A stretch of 64,000 bases of DNA from Stercorarius parasiticus. Taxonomy: Eukaryota; Chordata; Aves; Charadriiformes; Stercorariidae. The stretch lies in the NCBI GenBank assembly GCA_013396915.1, contig VWZL01001969.1:372001-436000 (forward strand), written 5' to 3'. The number at the start of each line of letters is the position of its first letter. The stretch's first letter is position 1. The notes under the pieces are model-generated. The model was not told where the DNA came from and did not search any database. It saw only the letters and a program-made list of their open reading frames with translations. The position numbers and the translations under genes were made by a program. Of the stretch, positions 50,184 to 63,913 are shown piece after piece.

Positions 50184-50288
50184 ATTTTATTTTATTTTAT
50201 TTTATTTTATTTTATTTTATTTTATTTTATTTTNTTATTTTATTTTATTTTATTTTATCTCATTTCATTTCATTTCATTTCATTTATC
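50184..50288. repeat. Compound pentanucleotide microsatellite (TTTTA)n N (TTTTA)n (TTTCA)n
   Basis: About ten TTTTA units precede an N at 50234. A few more follow, then one TCTCA and four perfect TTTCA units. The phase of the repeat slips at the N, so the true length is unresolved. If the locus is transcribed from the minus strand, as the exon at 28.5 kb suggests, the RNA would carry UGAAA and UAAAA units. Confidence 0.97.
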
Positions 50289-50776
50289 TTCTGTTTTTCT
50301 TTTCTTAAAACACTCTGGAAAACCTGACTTTTAATTCCAGATTCATTATTACACCCGCTTTGATCAGGAAATCACACCTATCTCAGCATGCCCTGTGAAA
50401 GTTCATGAGGTTCCCTATGGCTCTTGAAATAGCACTTTGTATCCCCTGCTTTCTAACTTTGTATGGCCTTCTAATGTTGAGTCACAACTAGTATCACAGT
50501 CGTATCTACAACAGATTTGTACTGGAGACTACAGAAGAGACATACTTTATTTCTATTCTTTTCTCAGCTGTGGATAAAAATGGTACCAGACTACTAATCC
50601 TTTCTATATGGGCAGATGGCCGTTTGATGTATGTACTCATCTACAAACAAAATTCAGAAATTCATTTGGCTTTATCTCCATTCATTATGTATTATTGGTC
50701 TCTCTTCATTTAACATCAGAAGTGCAAGTAAGAGGACTGCCATTCTTTATGTTAATTGTTCAGTTGATTACTCATG

Positions 50777-50850
50777 AATAATAACACTTTGCATTTATAT
50801 AGTTCTTTACATCTCTAAATTACTTTATAAATCTTGGCTCATCAAAAAGT
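50777..50850. repeat. Possible ancient interspersed repeat (CATTTATATAG tail type)
   Basis: AATAATAACACTTTGCATTT, ATATAGTTCTTTACATC and TACTTTATAAATC follow the pattern 'AATAATA...CATTTATATAGYRCTTTACA...CACTTTACAAA'. I know this pattern from ancient amniote interspersed repeats (MIR/L2/L3-type tails). It is short and the strand is not assigned. Confidence 0.38.
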
Positions 50851-52399
50851 CTTAGACTTCTTACTAGAACTTACCTTCTAGGAATAATGTCTAACCAAAA
50901 GAAAAAAAGCCCAGTGTCACAGTCTTATTTGTTAAATATTTAGTGGTTTGAGGCACCAAAGCAACTCAGTGCATGAGCTTTGACAAGGTTTTGCGTTTCA
51001 GTCTCATGTCATAAATTCTTCTCTTCAGCCTACATGGAAGCAAGCAGGCTACACATGAGATGAGAAATGCGAGAAAGCACAGGGAAGCATTATGCCACTG
51101 AAGATGAATTTATTGAAGGATTTTATGCCACACCTACTGTTCCCTGACTGCCCAGTACAGGTCAAATTTCAGAACAAACTTCACCTGCACGGTGCTCCTA
51201 TCTACAGCTACCTTCACCCACTTTTGAGAGTGAAGACTAGTGATGGATAAATTGCGTCTCTGTGCCTCTCCATACTCTTCTTGCTCAGAGCCTGCTGATG
51301 GTGTTTGGCAGATTTTTGATACCAGATTCAGGGTAATAATCTTCCAAATCAACACCGACCTGACCCTCAATTTATAGAGCTTCTTGCACCAGTTTTCTTT
51401 GTATACGGCTGCTAAATTACCCAACATAATGGCCATAAGTAATGAGACCAAGGACTCAAATGAGTACACTCACAAAGTTATAGATGTCAAAAGAATGTCC
51501 TTGCAATAAGAAGGGAAAAAAATTAAGCAGAACACTGATGTAACATAACTCAGTGGCCAGGTAGCTCAAGACAAGTGGTCCCCGCTGGATGCAGGCGTGC
51601 AGCTGGCAGCCTGGCTGCGTGTTATGCCCGACACAGGGTGTCAAGAACTTTCCCTTTGCATTATTTCAAGTAAATGAGAAAGTGTATTATACCTCAGTGT
51701 ATTTTGTAGGAAGTTTAAGCACGGAGTTTATCCAAGATGCTGCAAAACCAACTTTCTATCTAAAGCAATATATTCTCCTCTAGGCAGAGCAAAATCAATA
51801 CAGCTTGTGTGTCTAAATGGAAGACAATTTACATATAGATTTGTATGACAATAGATTTTGCTGAAAATAATAGGATTATCATGGAAGTGGTCACAGAGCA
51901 GTGCATGGAAACATGTTCGTGAAAGAATCCTAGTCCTTTCTGTAGGGAACTAAACACACCTTTATGCCATGAACAGATGCACAAATAGACATGTAAAGGG
52001 GCCAATGCCTATTTTGGTTGCTGGCCTATCACAATTACTAGGGCTGCCTTCGGTATATGATGGTAGGTCTATGTGTTGCGACACGTGTCAGGGCCAGCTG
52101 TGCTCCTGCCAGCTCTCTTTAAATACTAGGTGACTCTACAGCTATTCTCTACCTCTGCACTGCATAAGTAAGAACTATTAAAATTTGTCTTCCATGAAAC
52201 AGCGCACTTGAATGTTACTTATTGTTCAAGCGTTTGCCAGACTGAAAATTCAAGTAATGTAAAGAAGAAATAATTTCTTGATCTTAGTTAAAATCTATGT
52301 TTTAACAATTGTAAAAACAATTGCAGGCTTCAAAATGTGCTATTTAAGTGAGGCAATTAAAAGCAATGCTCCAGTGTCAATGACAGCTTCTAGGGGTTG

Positions 52400-52442
52400 A
52401 ATGAAATAAATAACGAAATAATAAATAATGAAATAAAATAAG
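52400..52442 (+). repeat. AT-rich low-complexity repeat (GAAATAAATAA units)
   Basis: Irregular repeats of GAAATAAATAA, GAAATAATAAATAA and GAAATAAAATAA; low complexity with no other signal. Confidence 0.7.
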
Positions 52443-55400
52443 TGGATGCTTAACCTCAAATCATCAAATGATGTTGGGTATTATTTAGAACATTTTTGCT
52501 AGTTTGCAAATGACAATGTCATTGCAGTATAACTTTTGTCATTAACTGTCCAGAAGTCAAGAAGACTCCAGCGATGTAAGGCAAAATGCAGCCTCGTACC
52601 GGTAAGAGTAGTCAGCCCAGGCTGCAGTTACGCTGTTTTATACAACCTTTCAACCCAGTAAGTCTAGTCAGAATTTGAATCAAATGCAGATGCCACGATG
52701 TCATCCTACTACAATTTTCACATGGTGACCAGCGCAGGTATAGTATGTTATTACTGAGAGTTAAAAGCAAACTGGAGGAGCAAATACAAAGACATTTCCT
52801 TACCTAACCTTCTCCCATATTCCTTTTTTTGTTTGTTTAGGACCAGCTTGCTAGGAAATCTGTTGGAAACTGCTACAGCAAACAAACATCGATATGTCCT
52901 TGGGGAACAGCTGTGAGATCATTTAGATTAATCAAATATGTAATACAAACCAATGGCTAGGGTTTTTTTCACTTGGGCAGCAAATGCCAGTGTACCCAAC
53001 TTCTTTCAGAAATCTTTACATTTTAATGTGTAATCTTTGTATTTTATGATGCCGTTGAGTATGTGCAAATACATGAATTTGTGCACATCAGTAGAAGAAC
53101 TCCTTCATATAAATTTATAACTTTACATCACCCCCCAAAATTGTGCAGGAAAAAAAGCTACTAACTGAATTTTGCATAAGTAGCAAGAGATACTGAAGTT
53201 TGCAGGCTGGGAACGGCAACTTGGAACATTTTAAATTAATCTGATTTTGTGTTTCCTCTATATGTTACAAAAGTCAGGGCTCATAAAGGCATCTCCTGTC
53301 AGATACTTCAGCTTTGGAATTATGGAATGGTCAATCCCTTGAGATTAAAACCTCATTTCTGTCATGGCAATGCTCGTATAAGGAGGAAGGAGTTAGGGGA
53401 CCACAGCAATTGGAAGTCCTGCAATCTTAGGGCCATTTTTAGTCTGTGCAGGAAAATTCTTGTACCATGTTGGCAGAAAACTTCAGAAACAGAAACACAA
53501 GTATGTGCAATTGTTTGTAAGATCAGGAGTCAATACAGTTTTCTAAAGGAGCCCTAACACTTTAAGTCTTTCAATTTTGGATAGATTTCTGATCTTCTTT
53601 GTTTTAAGCAGGTATTGCTGCCGCAGTAGTTAGAGATGTGAGTCTTCTTGTGAGGTTCTAAAGCACATTAGCCAAAAGCTGAGTACTGTGAATGTTTCAT
53701 TTCATCCCTATGGCTGTTAGTGTTAGGTTAAATAGTAACATGCAATAAACCCCTATGTTTAAAACAAATAATAATAATTTAATTGACAAGAACTAATTCA
53801 AGTATCTAATTTCTTTTTTGCTTGATGGAAAATTTGGTCATTGACTTCACTAACAGTAAAATGATTGAAACGGCAAGAACAGTAGCAATAGTCATGCAAT
53901 CCATCTGGACCATAAATACTTCAAAAAATCTACTTTACCAAAAATGTTTTGATTAAATAAAAGTGGTTTCCTTTTTTAAATAACTATGCAATTCATCTTT
54001 ATTATAGTTATAGTGAATGTAATAGAACCTTGACAACACAAGAAAGGATATAAAGGAATTAACAGCCCATTTTAGCCGTCTTGACATGATTAGTTTGTAG
54101 CATATATTTTGACACGTATCAATTGCATTATGACTTGCCAGAGATTCTTGTACATTACAAAAATGACAGATATTTAGGCTCCTGTGCATTTTTTAGATTC
54201 ATTTTAAAAGTGGTCTCATGGGCTTTTGCTTAATAAAAAACAAGTACATTGCTCTAGTTGTAAGTCATAAATAAACCTGGGCTTGGGTCAGGACTAGCAG
54301 AGGGATCCTGGACTCCAGAGGCAATGAAGAAATGCCAACGACATTTGACATCCTGCAATTTTTGTGCATGACTTCATGGGGATGGGCGGGTGGGTTGGTG
54401 TGATTGCAAACAGTTGAACAAATTTCACTGGGAGCCCTGGGAGCTTCATAGGAGGTAATAAATTCTGAATGCAGGCATTCAGAAAGAAACATCGAAGGCA
54501 GATCATTCAGATCTCAGGAGGAACTTTAAATTACTCAAGAGAACCCCATTACAAGTGAGCACACCCTTCAAAACCGACCTCTTCTGAAAGGCCCTTAACC
54601 TCAGGCTGTCCCCAGACTTCTGTGTGGAATAACCTGACAGCTTTCCATCTTCCTGTATTCCCTAAGCATCATGTGCCAGATGATCTCTTCCTGTTTCTTT
54701 GAACTATACATGAGGAAGAGAGGACAGAGATGGAGAATTCTGGGTCCTCTGTTTTCAGCAGTACTGACTACAGGTCATTCAGAAGAACAGGTAAATTTTA
54801 GTGCAGGAGTTAGGGACATCCCTGAGCCCCTTAAACAGCCATTCAGTACCTTGCAGGGCTTGTGATAATTAAAAGGTAGCACTGAACCTAGCTGAATTTT
54901 ACCTTTTATCCAAGCATGTCAAAAATTTCTGTTCATTCTAAGTCACTGCTCTTCTTCCACCAGAACAAGAACAGAGTCAACAGTGATACGTGTACTAGGG
55001 CTACAGCAACTAGATCTGCTTGTGCTGTCGGCATCAAGGGGGGGGAACTGGGGCCAGCAAAGAGTAGGTGGCTCATTCCTATAAGCTCCCATTTATATAA
55101 GCTCCGCTGCTGGCAATGGTGTGGGGTAGGTTTGGACTTCAGGCGGGAGGTGTCAGCACTCCTGGGCTCTGGTTCATGTAGCCCTTTCGCTGAAGGCTCA
55201 AGATTTCAAGAAGCTCAAAAAGGCATCAAGTTTCAGGAAAGAAATATGACCTTTCATAAAATAGGGGGAAAAAATGTGGGGACTGGTGTTTGCTTGAGGA
55301 TTACCACAATCCGCTGCTGTCAGCTCCAGAAGCAAAGTCCATTACTACAACTCTGCTGCTGCCTCAAACAAGTTTCTACAGTGTAAATGAAACGATTCTT

Positions 55401-55956
55401 ATTATCTGCCCGCGACAGGGATAAGTTTGCACTTTACAGGAACAGCTCACTGCTCTCAATTGCCTCATCATTGATTTTCTCTAGGCCATGCCTCTCCTGT
55501 CATACTGCACACAGAAAGCCTCCTTCTGTGAGGTTAGTCCAGATGCAATGAATTTCATTGCTGCTGAAACGCACTTTATCCCAGTGGAAATTTGCAGAGA
55601 TGGAGCTAATGGAAAATCCCGTTACCTTCTCCTTGCCGGCTCTGCCATTTGCTTCCTGCAGTCCACCCCACTGTGTTCCCACCAAGGGCTTGATATCTCA
55701 TCAGGAAGGTAAAAGCCCATCGCAGAGGACAGAGCAGAGAGAGGAATGACCCAGTGCAAGTCCCTCCGCTGACGGGAGATGGGCCGTATTGTAACTCACA
55801 CCTGCTCAGCGAGAGGCGCTGAGCCTGCGTCCTCCTGTGTTGTACGAGATAGGTGTACAGGCGTCAGTGGAAAATTAAGGGTGAGAGAACCTGAAGAGCT
55901 CACAGGATAAATCTGATTACATTTTTAAAAACCTCTAAAACTCAAAAGCCTGAACC

Positions 55957-55971
55957 ATATATATATATATC
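55957..55971 (+). repeat. (AT)n simple repeat
   Basis: A short pure AT run, seven to eight units. Confidence 0.85.
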
Positions 55972-58715
55972 TCTAAAGAAAAACATTTCACTCCATCTCA
56001 CTTAGGCTCAGAATTTCTTTCCCACTGGTATGCCAAAATTAGAAACGCATTTTCAGAGAAAGCCTAAGTCCCAAATTGATGCGTGGCCTTCAGAAAGGCA
56101 GCTCGGTCCCTACAGCCTTCTCATCTTCCTCTGAGCAGCCATCTGTTTGGCCAATTACATGTCTGACTATTAAAAATCCAATCCCAGGGAAAATGGTCTG
56201 ATTCGTATACAGTGGCTATACACCTTTTCTCCCTCGCACAGAGCAAAATGCAGACGCTAACACCAATCCATCTGCCTTACGACACAGATATACAGCCATC
56301 AGTTCCTCTGCCTGTCAAGCTTCAACCAAACTCTGCTTCCCGCTGAGTTGAAGCACGGTGATAATAAGAGCATGACAAATTTATCTTCTGCTGTGGTGAG
56401 TCCTTTGATGCTGCTCTAAGAGCAGTTTGAATTTGTTGGGAACATGAGATTAGAGCAAATCTGAAGTTTAAAGATCAGATTGAATCGCTCGCTGGACCTG
56501 CAATAACTGAGTGGCTCCTGACTGGTAAATGTGAACCATTGTTTTCTTCAGCTACTTCCACAAAATATCTAAAAAAGATGATAAACTCACATAATTAGTT
56601 ATGGTTAATCAACATATGAAAGGTTTGCATTGTACTGTGATCAGTAATTACCAGTTATTTCAGATTCAGTCTTGTGACTGCTACTTGTCTGTGACTTATT
56701 TATGTGTGGTAAGTCAATTTATCATAGGGTAATAATGATGCCTCAGAAGTGGCTCAGAGACTATCCACTTTCTGGGCTTAAACATTATCTGTTAGCCCTT
56801 TTGTGCATAAGAAAATAAAATGCATATTTAAATATTTTTTTTGAGTAAAACATTTTTTTTGTCACAAGGCTCCATACACAGCTTGCATTGGCATTAGAGG
56901 GAACTGAGCGCATAGACTTGAGCCCATCCCACACCAATGTAGTGGTTTAAGCAAATGCTTTGCCTACGGACTTCTGCGACTACTTAGCATTTTCCTTTTT
57001 TTTTTTTTAAATTTATTCTATTTTCAATGTTATGTCAAAATAGGTACACATGTAAACTGAGGTAGCTTTGACTGCTTCCCCATGTTGTCTCGCACACCCT
57101 CTGCCTATTTATCACCCCCTGACACCAAGCTGTGCACTCCTTGGCACAGGGGCATTGCCTCCTGGGGAGTGAATAGCCCACAATTTGGAAGCTTCAACAA
57201 CAGCAGAACTGAAGTGGAGGGTTTTTCTGTGAAATTCTCAAAGATCACGCATAGTGAGTGACAGCAGACTGTACTGAACTTTGTGAGACCTCCTTGCGAA
57301 AGCACGTGGTTTGGGCCCTTGTTCTCATGTCTGCTAGAAACTAAAAGCAGAAGAGGATGTGCTTAGCCTGCAAAGGGAGAGAGAGCTGTCTCCCAGTTCA
57401 GAGAGTGAGGGCACTGGGTGAACTACAGATATTCTGACCCTTCCTCCTGGAATATGAATTAGTTTATGACTATAAACTATGGGGCCATAGTTATGGAAAT
57501 GGGCTGGAAGTTTTCAATCAGATCCCAGCACAAAACACTGCTCTCCAGAGCAAATGTGGTAAGTGGAGTATGGGAAAAATCAAACAGATTTGGATCTCAT
57601 TTATGCCTGTACAAATCTGGCTCTTTGTACTAATTCCCTCTGTATGTAATTTGCAATCAATATGAACCTTCCTTACAGCTTAAGTTTATACACTCAGTGA
57701 AGAGGACAGGAACATCCTGCATGGTACTAGGAGGGGGTGGAACACTGCAGCAGACCAGAGCGTCCCCTTACACACTGTCCAATTCCCTCCTTACTTCCTC
57801 ATCTTCAATCCATATAACTTTCAAAAAATACAGAAAGAGCTAAAGTTTATAAAACCATGTGTCAAGACCCCTAAGACAAACTAGCATGAAAATGTATTCA
57901 GAAAATGCCTTCTCTTTTGGCAGACCTGCTGAAAACCTTTTATCATAATTAGAACTACTAAGTAGCTTTATAACTACTTTCAATATAAGGCGTTCATAAT
58001 ATCTGAAAAAGAGCAACACTTCTGTAAGCTTTTTGAGCTCTGACATAGAATGACTGGAAACACAATACATATATCATTTAAGCACACTATGGAACAGAGT
58101 GCAGCATCAACACAAAGTCGAAGATAAAAAACACAGTGGAGCTTTTTGTTAAGGTAATTCCCAAAATGCTGCGTAAGACAAACATAAATATTTCCTTGGA
58201 ATAAAATGACAACATTTTGTCTATCTTCAGCTTTGCCAGCTCATTCTAAAGTATTTTAGTAATGTACATGAATGATTATGAAGGTTGTCTTAGATGGTTG
58301 CCCATTGCCCTGAAGAAAATGTTTATGACCTGAATAGATTAATTATATTCTCCTCTTAAATATCATTCCTTCAGGACTAGTTATTGTTGAGTGTAAATGT
58401 GCCACTTTATATGCAAATAAAATGGACTGAGAGTGGAATAAAAAGTTTGGCATATATCTACTGACAAATCATCTTATTATGTTTTATATTAGCAGACAGA
58501 ACATCTTGTGGTATGAAATGTTAATAGAGTTCAACAGGATGCAGTACTTGCTTCCTTGTTTCTATAAAATCTTAGTCAAACTTTCAATTATTTTCTGTTA
58601 GTCACCTTTGCTTCATTTGGAAAGGATTTTAACTGAATAGTAAGAACAAGTGAGGCATCGAATGCAAGAAAAATATCTAAAACTCATTAATACTTAATAT
58701 TAGTGAACCTATTTA

Positions 58716-58800
58716 ATAGAATAATTCAGATATAGAATAATAGGATAATAGAATATAGTAGAATAATAGAATAGAATAATAGAATAAATTAAAAATAGAA
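58716..58800 (+). repeat. AT-rich simple repeat with ATAGAAT/AATAGAA units
   Basis: Repeats of AGAATAATAG and AGAATAGAATAATAGAATAA fill this stretch. The motif resembles a reversed CR1 tail unit (CATAGAAT), but no CR1 body follows on either side. Confidence 0.75.
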
Positions 58801-60530
58801 GCTAATGTAATGTTGATCGCTCTATAAAGAGGATTCAAAACAACTAATTCATATTAGTGCAAGTCAATAGAATCAAAGCCCAGAGAATCCTGGGATAAAA
58901 CTTGCTTATAGTTAGCATGGCTTATCGTTAGACAGACAAGGCTATTCTACTTTAGCACTATACACTTCAGTCATGCAAATGTTTAGATATTCATGAGAAG
59001 AAGGAATCGCAAGACATAGACTTTAAATTTTGTCCTTAGTCTTAGTTGTATGTCTGAGTATTGACCACCATCTGGCTACACGGCAACAGACAATTGGTGA
59101 TAATTTTCAGATATTTGAAACAAAAAAAAAAGGAAGTTGCCTACGCCTACATTCGTAATTCGTCAGTAGTCCAAACAACTCTCCTATTACGAACTGCCAA
59201 TAATATTTGTTTAGCTTGTTACTCATTTTTATAGAAAAAGATGCTTTGGAGTTTGCCATGCCACGACATTTGTTTCTGAGGTGCCAAAGCGACAGCCCTC
59301 TGCCTGCCAGCAGCCATAAGGAAAGTGAAGATATTTACCAGCTCTTGGAAGACAAGACCTTTGGCTTTTAAATAAAGGAAAGATCCAGAAGACCTGAAGA
59401 GGAAAAGATGATGTCTCTAGAAGACTGGGAAGTGTAAGGGCAGAGAAATGTCTTGGTTTGATTCTCACATGGGAGTTTCATAAAGGATTAAAAATTCTTG
59501 AAATTAAAAATTATTCATTGCTCAGGGACAAGAAAAACATGGACTAGGAATCATGCTCAGGTCTTGGTTTAACTTCCCTTGCCTATGAACAAAACTGAGA
59601 GTCTTCAATAAGGTAAATTTTTAATGTGAATGTGTTAATGTGGTAGCATATTAAAACCACTTCTGCTCTGCCTGTGATCTGCTGTTTGAGGAAGACAAGT
59701 TGGAATGAAGTTGAATTTTTGCATAAAATATTAAATGTAATAAGTTATCCATTCATATGGCTTAAATTTGTTTGGGATTGAAATAAACCTTTGAATTTAA
59801 ATAAACCCCATAACATTAGTTGAACAGAAATAGTTGAATGAAATTTTATGGATCAGTTTAGTACATCTTCTTCTCCCTTATTTTTAGCCAAAATTTTAAT
59901 TGAAGTGATTATACCATTTTTATATGGCATTAGTCAAAATCAGCTGAAGTCAATGCCAAAGTACCTGACTGAGTTCAGAAGAGCCAGGTTAGATCTAGAG
60001 CTCTGGATCAGGACATGATAATTAAAAGAAACTCACCATCAGAATGATTTAATCATAGATATGTCTTGACACAGGATATTGCCCTTGAAGCGTGAACTTA
60101 ATTATTGAATCTGCTGCTCAGGATCCTCAAATACTATTGAAGTTGAAAATACTTTGGACCCCTGAGATGCCCCCACTTCTGAGATGGACCCGCTCCAACA
60201 ATGGGATCACTGGGTTCATCAGCACGGGAACATATAAGCAGAATATATAATCTGTGTGTTGCATTTACTCTGCTAATGTGTTTGCTAATGATACAGAATG
60301 ATTATATTCACAAGTGGGTTGGCTCTTAATCTAGGATGTCGTGCAAAGTACTATGAGCACAGTAAGAAAGAAAAAACACTGCAGTATGCGTAAAACAACA
60401 ATTTCCCTTGTTCTTCCATCCTCTCCCTAAATCCATGTGCGGTTTTGAAAACAAAAACTATGAAAAAGCCCTTCTTTCACTAGCTATCTGCTCACGTGGA
60501 AGGTATGGCAATCTTTGAATTCTGGAGAAC

Positions 60531-60558
60531 AGATAGATAAATAAATAGATAGATACAG
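60531..60558 (+). repeat. GATA/AATA simple repeat
   Basis: AGATAGATAAATAAATAGAT followed by AGATA; a short tetranucleotide repeat. Confidence 0.8.
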
Positions 60559-63500
60559 ATCACTAAAGAAGGATGATGACAAAACTCCCCATAATATTTT
60601 TAAGCTCATGTTAATCAATCTATCCAGACGGAAACAAAATCTGAAAAAAAAAACCAAAAGAAGCCAATCAAACCCTGCTGCATTTAGATCTTGCATGCCA
60701 AGTTACATCTCAAAGATCATTTTTATAACTGTAATAATCCTATGAAAGTGGCGTAAAATTGCTGCTGGCATTCCTCAAACTGTTGCGGCACTATCAGGAA
60801 CCTCTATATTATGAGGAGATATTTGAGCCCATCATCTCCAATTTCCAGGTAATGTACTGCCTTAATCACCACTCTCCACAACACAAAGCAGGCAATCTTT
60901 CTCTCTTTTGTTCATTTTTTACATCTTAGAACAGTTGCGTTTCAGTCCTCTATACACCATCTACTCCCACATCTGTCTCACACTATATAGCTATTCTTTA
61001 CAATTCCCGCCATGCTTACTTTTGCTGCTACATTGAAATCTTGCGCATAATTATGTGAGGTTGCTATGGAGATTTTGTGTGATTTGTCATAAGGAAAATC
61101 TATTGTGTTTGAGATAATTCTGCACGATAATGACCACCAAATCTTTCTTCTCCCCCACGCTGGGGATTAGGCGAAACTACCTGCCTGGATGTTCACAGCT
61201 ACAAAACCAAACAGATTTTATAAACAGAAAAGTTTGTGTTCTGCACAGAGGACAAGAAATTTCCCTTTTTTAGGCAGATGGATATGAACTGGTACCAGCT
61301 GATGGCTTCACAAAATGTTGATGTCCATGTTTTTGAAGAATGCACCAGAGGTAGTTTTAAAGTGTCAGTAAATTTAATTTTTCCTTCGGTGAAAATGTCT
61401 TTAGTCAACAATTTCCCATGAAAAAGACATGGTGCAGTATAAATTTAAACTAGATACAATTGAGTGGACAGAACTTTGACAATGATGTAGACAACAGTAC
61501 TTTGAAACGTTAACTTCTCTGTCCCAAGCTCTGTATGCTTTTCAGAGCTGGGAAAGCTTACAGTGTGATTGATCACCGCACATCAGTCACAAGCAATTCA
61601 GACCGTCCAGCCTGGGCTGAATAATAGCTGGAGGCTCACATACAGCTTTCAACCAAGGTCACGGGTTAGTCCTTCCTCACCCCAGCCAGCAACTTCCCTC
61701 CTTCCTCAGGCTGGGACTATCTCCGAAAGCACACATATTTGCATAGCGAGCGGGCAGGAAAACACAGAAACATGTCAAACATTCCCACCGTGGAAGATTC
61801 AACTAAAGAAATCACAGGGATTAGGTAGGAAAATCCCTCTGGTTGAAATGGCAAAGGTAGAGCACAAAGACAGCGAGTTGCTGGGAGTGAAGAAATGTGC
61901 TCATAGAAACAGGGCTTTCACAAGGAAAGCGCAATTCAAGGAGCTGTTTTAAAAAAAAACACCTGTTCATGTGACAACTCTAAATTAAAATCTAAAGCCT
62001 TGGACAGTCACAGACTCTGCAGTTCAGGTCATTGTCATGTGGTTGCCTTTAAGTTTGCAGGTGTGATAGCCATTACTGCCCTGGTAATGCTGGATGGAAG
62101 GGAAAGAGCAAAAAGTAGAGATGCAGAAAAATAATGAGATCTTTAAAAACTTCAAAACATTCATCATCTTCTGCCATTCTTTCATTCCTCATAAGTGACC
62201 CTCATCATTTTTACTGCCCTCCTACAGATCACCTTGTAGTTTTTACTTTTGTGCAATTAGTGATGAATGTTTGCTGGCCTAAGCATTTCTCAAATCACCA
62301 GTAACAGAAAAAACCATTAAGATGCAGCTTGTAACAGAAGGACAAACACACCCTGAGGTGTATGTATCTTTATGCAGAGCAACTGCTGTCTTCCCCACAT
62401 AATCTTATATTAACCTGCTGCTCAGGACTGCTGACTATGAGCACAGGAATAAATCCGAAATGGAGAGACTCCTTAATTAAAACCTGACTTTTGATAAAAA
62501 ATGTAACTACTACAGCCAAGTCTTTGAAAAAAAAATCCATATGACACTCTTTCACTCAGTGATTTAGACTTCAGAAGCAACAGGACTTTGAATGATTCTT
62601 TTGTATCTTCCATCCCCTTCATTGCCCACTTACGGTACAGCCTGGCTGAGGTTTGCAATACTTTGATTGCTGCCCTACCATGCTCTGAAGGGGTAATCCA
62701 CCTCAAAAGCTGTGGAAATTGATTGGCCTGACTTTGGTGACATTGAAAAAAAGTTGGAGTTTGCTCTGGTGGTTCATAATGTTGCCAGAACCCTCCAAGG
62801 AATTTACAACCTCATTATGCACAAATGGGAATACATTATTCTATGTATTTCTAATGTTAACAATAGTGTTGAATAATGGAGTTTTTTAGTATTTGAAAAG
62901 CTCTTCTATAGCGCCTTTTGAAGGGAGTTGATAAAATACAGTCAGGTAAAGCCAATTATTGACTTTAACAAAGCTGTTATACTACTTTATGCATTTTTAA
63001 GCACATTTTTTTGTGGTTAGAATTAACACAGAAGTCTGAAAGAGTTATTTTAAAATACGAATAACTGAGAGAAAAGGGAGGAATGGTGGTTAAACACTCA
63101 ACTGCGTGCCTTCCTTAAACAGCTCAGGCTTGCAGGTTTTGAAATGCTGCGTACAAGAAAATTGTGCAATTCATTGTGTCCCGGATATACGCCAAAGAAG
63201 TTCTCCAAAAGAAAGGGTGAGTAGAGGTGATCTGTAAAGGACTTTTAATCCGTGTGATAAATTGCCAAATGCCATTACATTTAATGAGTCCCATCAATGC
63301 AGTGCTGGAATAGCAGAAATAAATAAATAAACAAATGTATAAAGCCCTATCAAAAAACTAGTATAAACAATTATATGAATTAATAATAAGAATCCCATTA
63401 ATGCCTGCATAATTTAGACAAGTTAATGAAGCAATTTTTTAAGTTTTAGTAATGTATATTTGTTGCCTTGAAGTCTAATTTTCTAAAGAGGTCTTAATGC

Positions 63501-63863
63501 TCCTTTTCCCTTTTTATTCCCCCCACCCACCTCCCATTAAAGGAATGAGCTCGTCTGGAAAAAAGCATGAAATTTAATGGAAAATTGTATTTTCTGCAGG
63601 ACCTAAGAACTGTATTGTGAATCTCTCTTTCCTGTAGAATACCCAGTGCCTTCAATAAACAAACATATGAGAAGCACAGAGCCATCATTTACATCTGTAA
63701 CAATTGAGAAAAATGTCCATTCGACCCCTGGAAGCCCAGCAGAAGAATCTATTGTTTCCAGTATTCAGATCCTATTACTGTTATTTTATTGAAATAAAAA
63801 ACCCTTGAGGAAAAGCTTCATATTTGCCCAAATGTTAAAGAAATATTCAAAGGAGAACCATCA

Positions 63864-63913
63864 TGCATATACTTTTTACTATACATATACTTTTACTATA
63901 CATAGACTTTTAC
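63864..63913 (+). repeat. Short tandem repeat, about 17-bp unit
   Basis: ATATACTTTTTACTATAC, ATATACTTTTACTATAC and ATAGACTTTTAC follow each other, making nearly three copies of a 17-18 bp unit with few differences. Confidence 0.85.

Noticed and set aside
50073..50327. Open frame rich in Phe-Ile-Leu-Phe-Tyr
   Set aside because: It is a translation of the TTTTA microsatellite.
54916..55386. A 156-codon plus-strand open frame
   Set aside because: Chance length for AT-rich DNA; no known domain, low-quality composition and no promoter or splice context.
62895..62940. TTCTATAGCGCCTTTTGAAG, like an ancient repeat tail
   Set aside because: Too short and too diverged to separate from chance.
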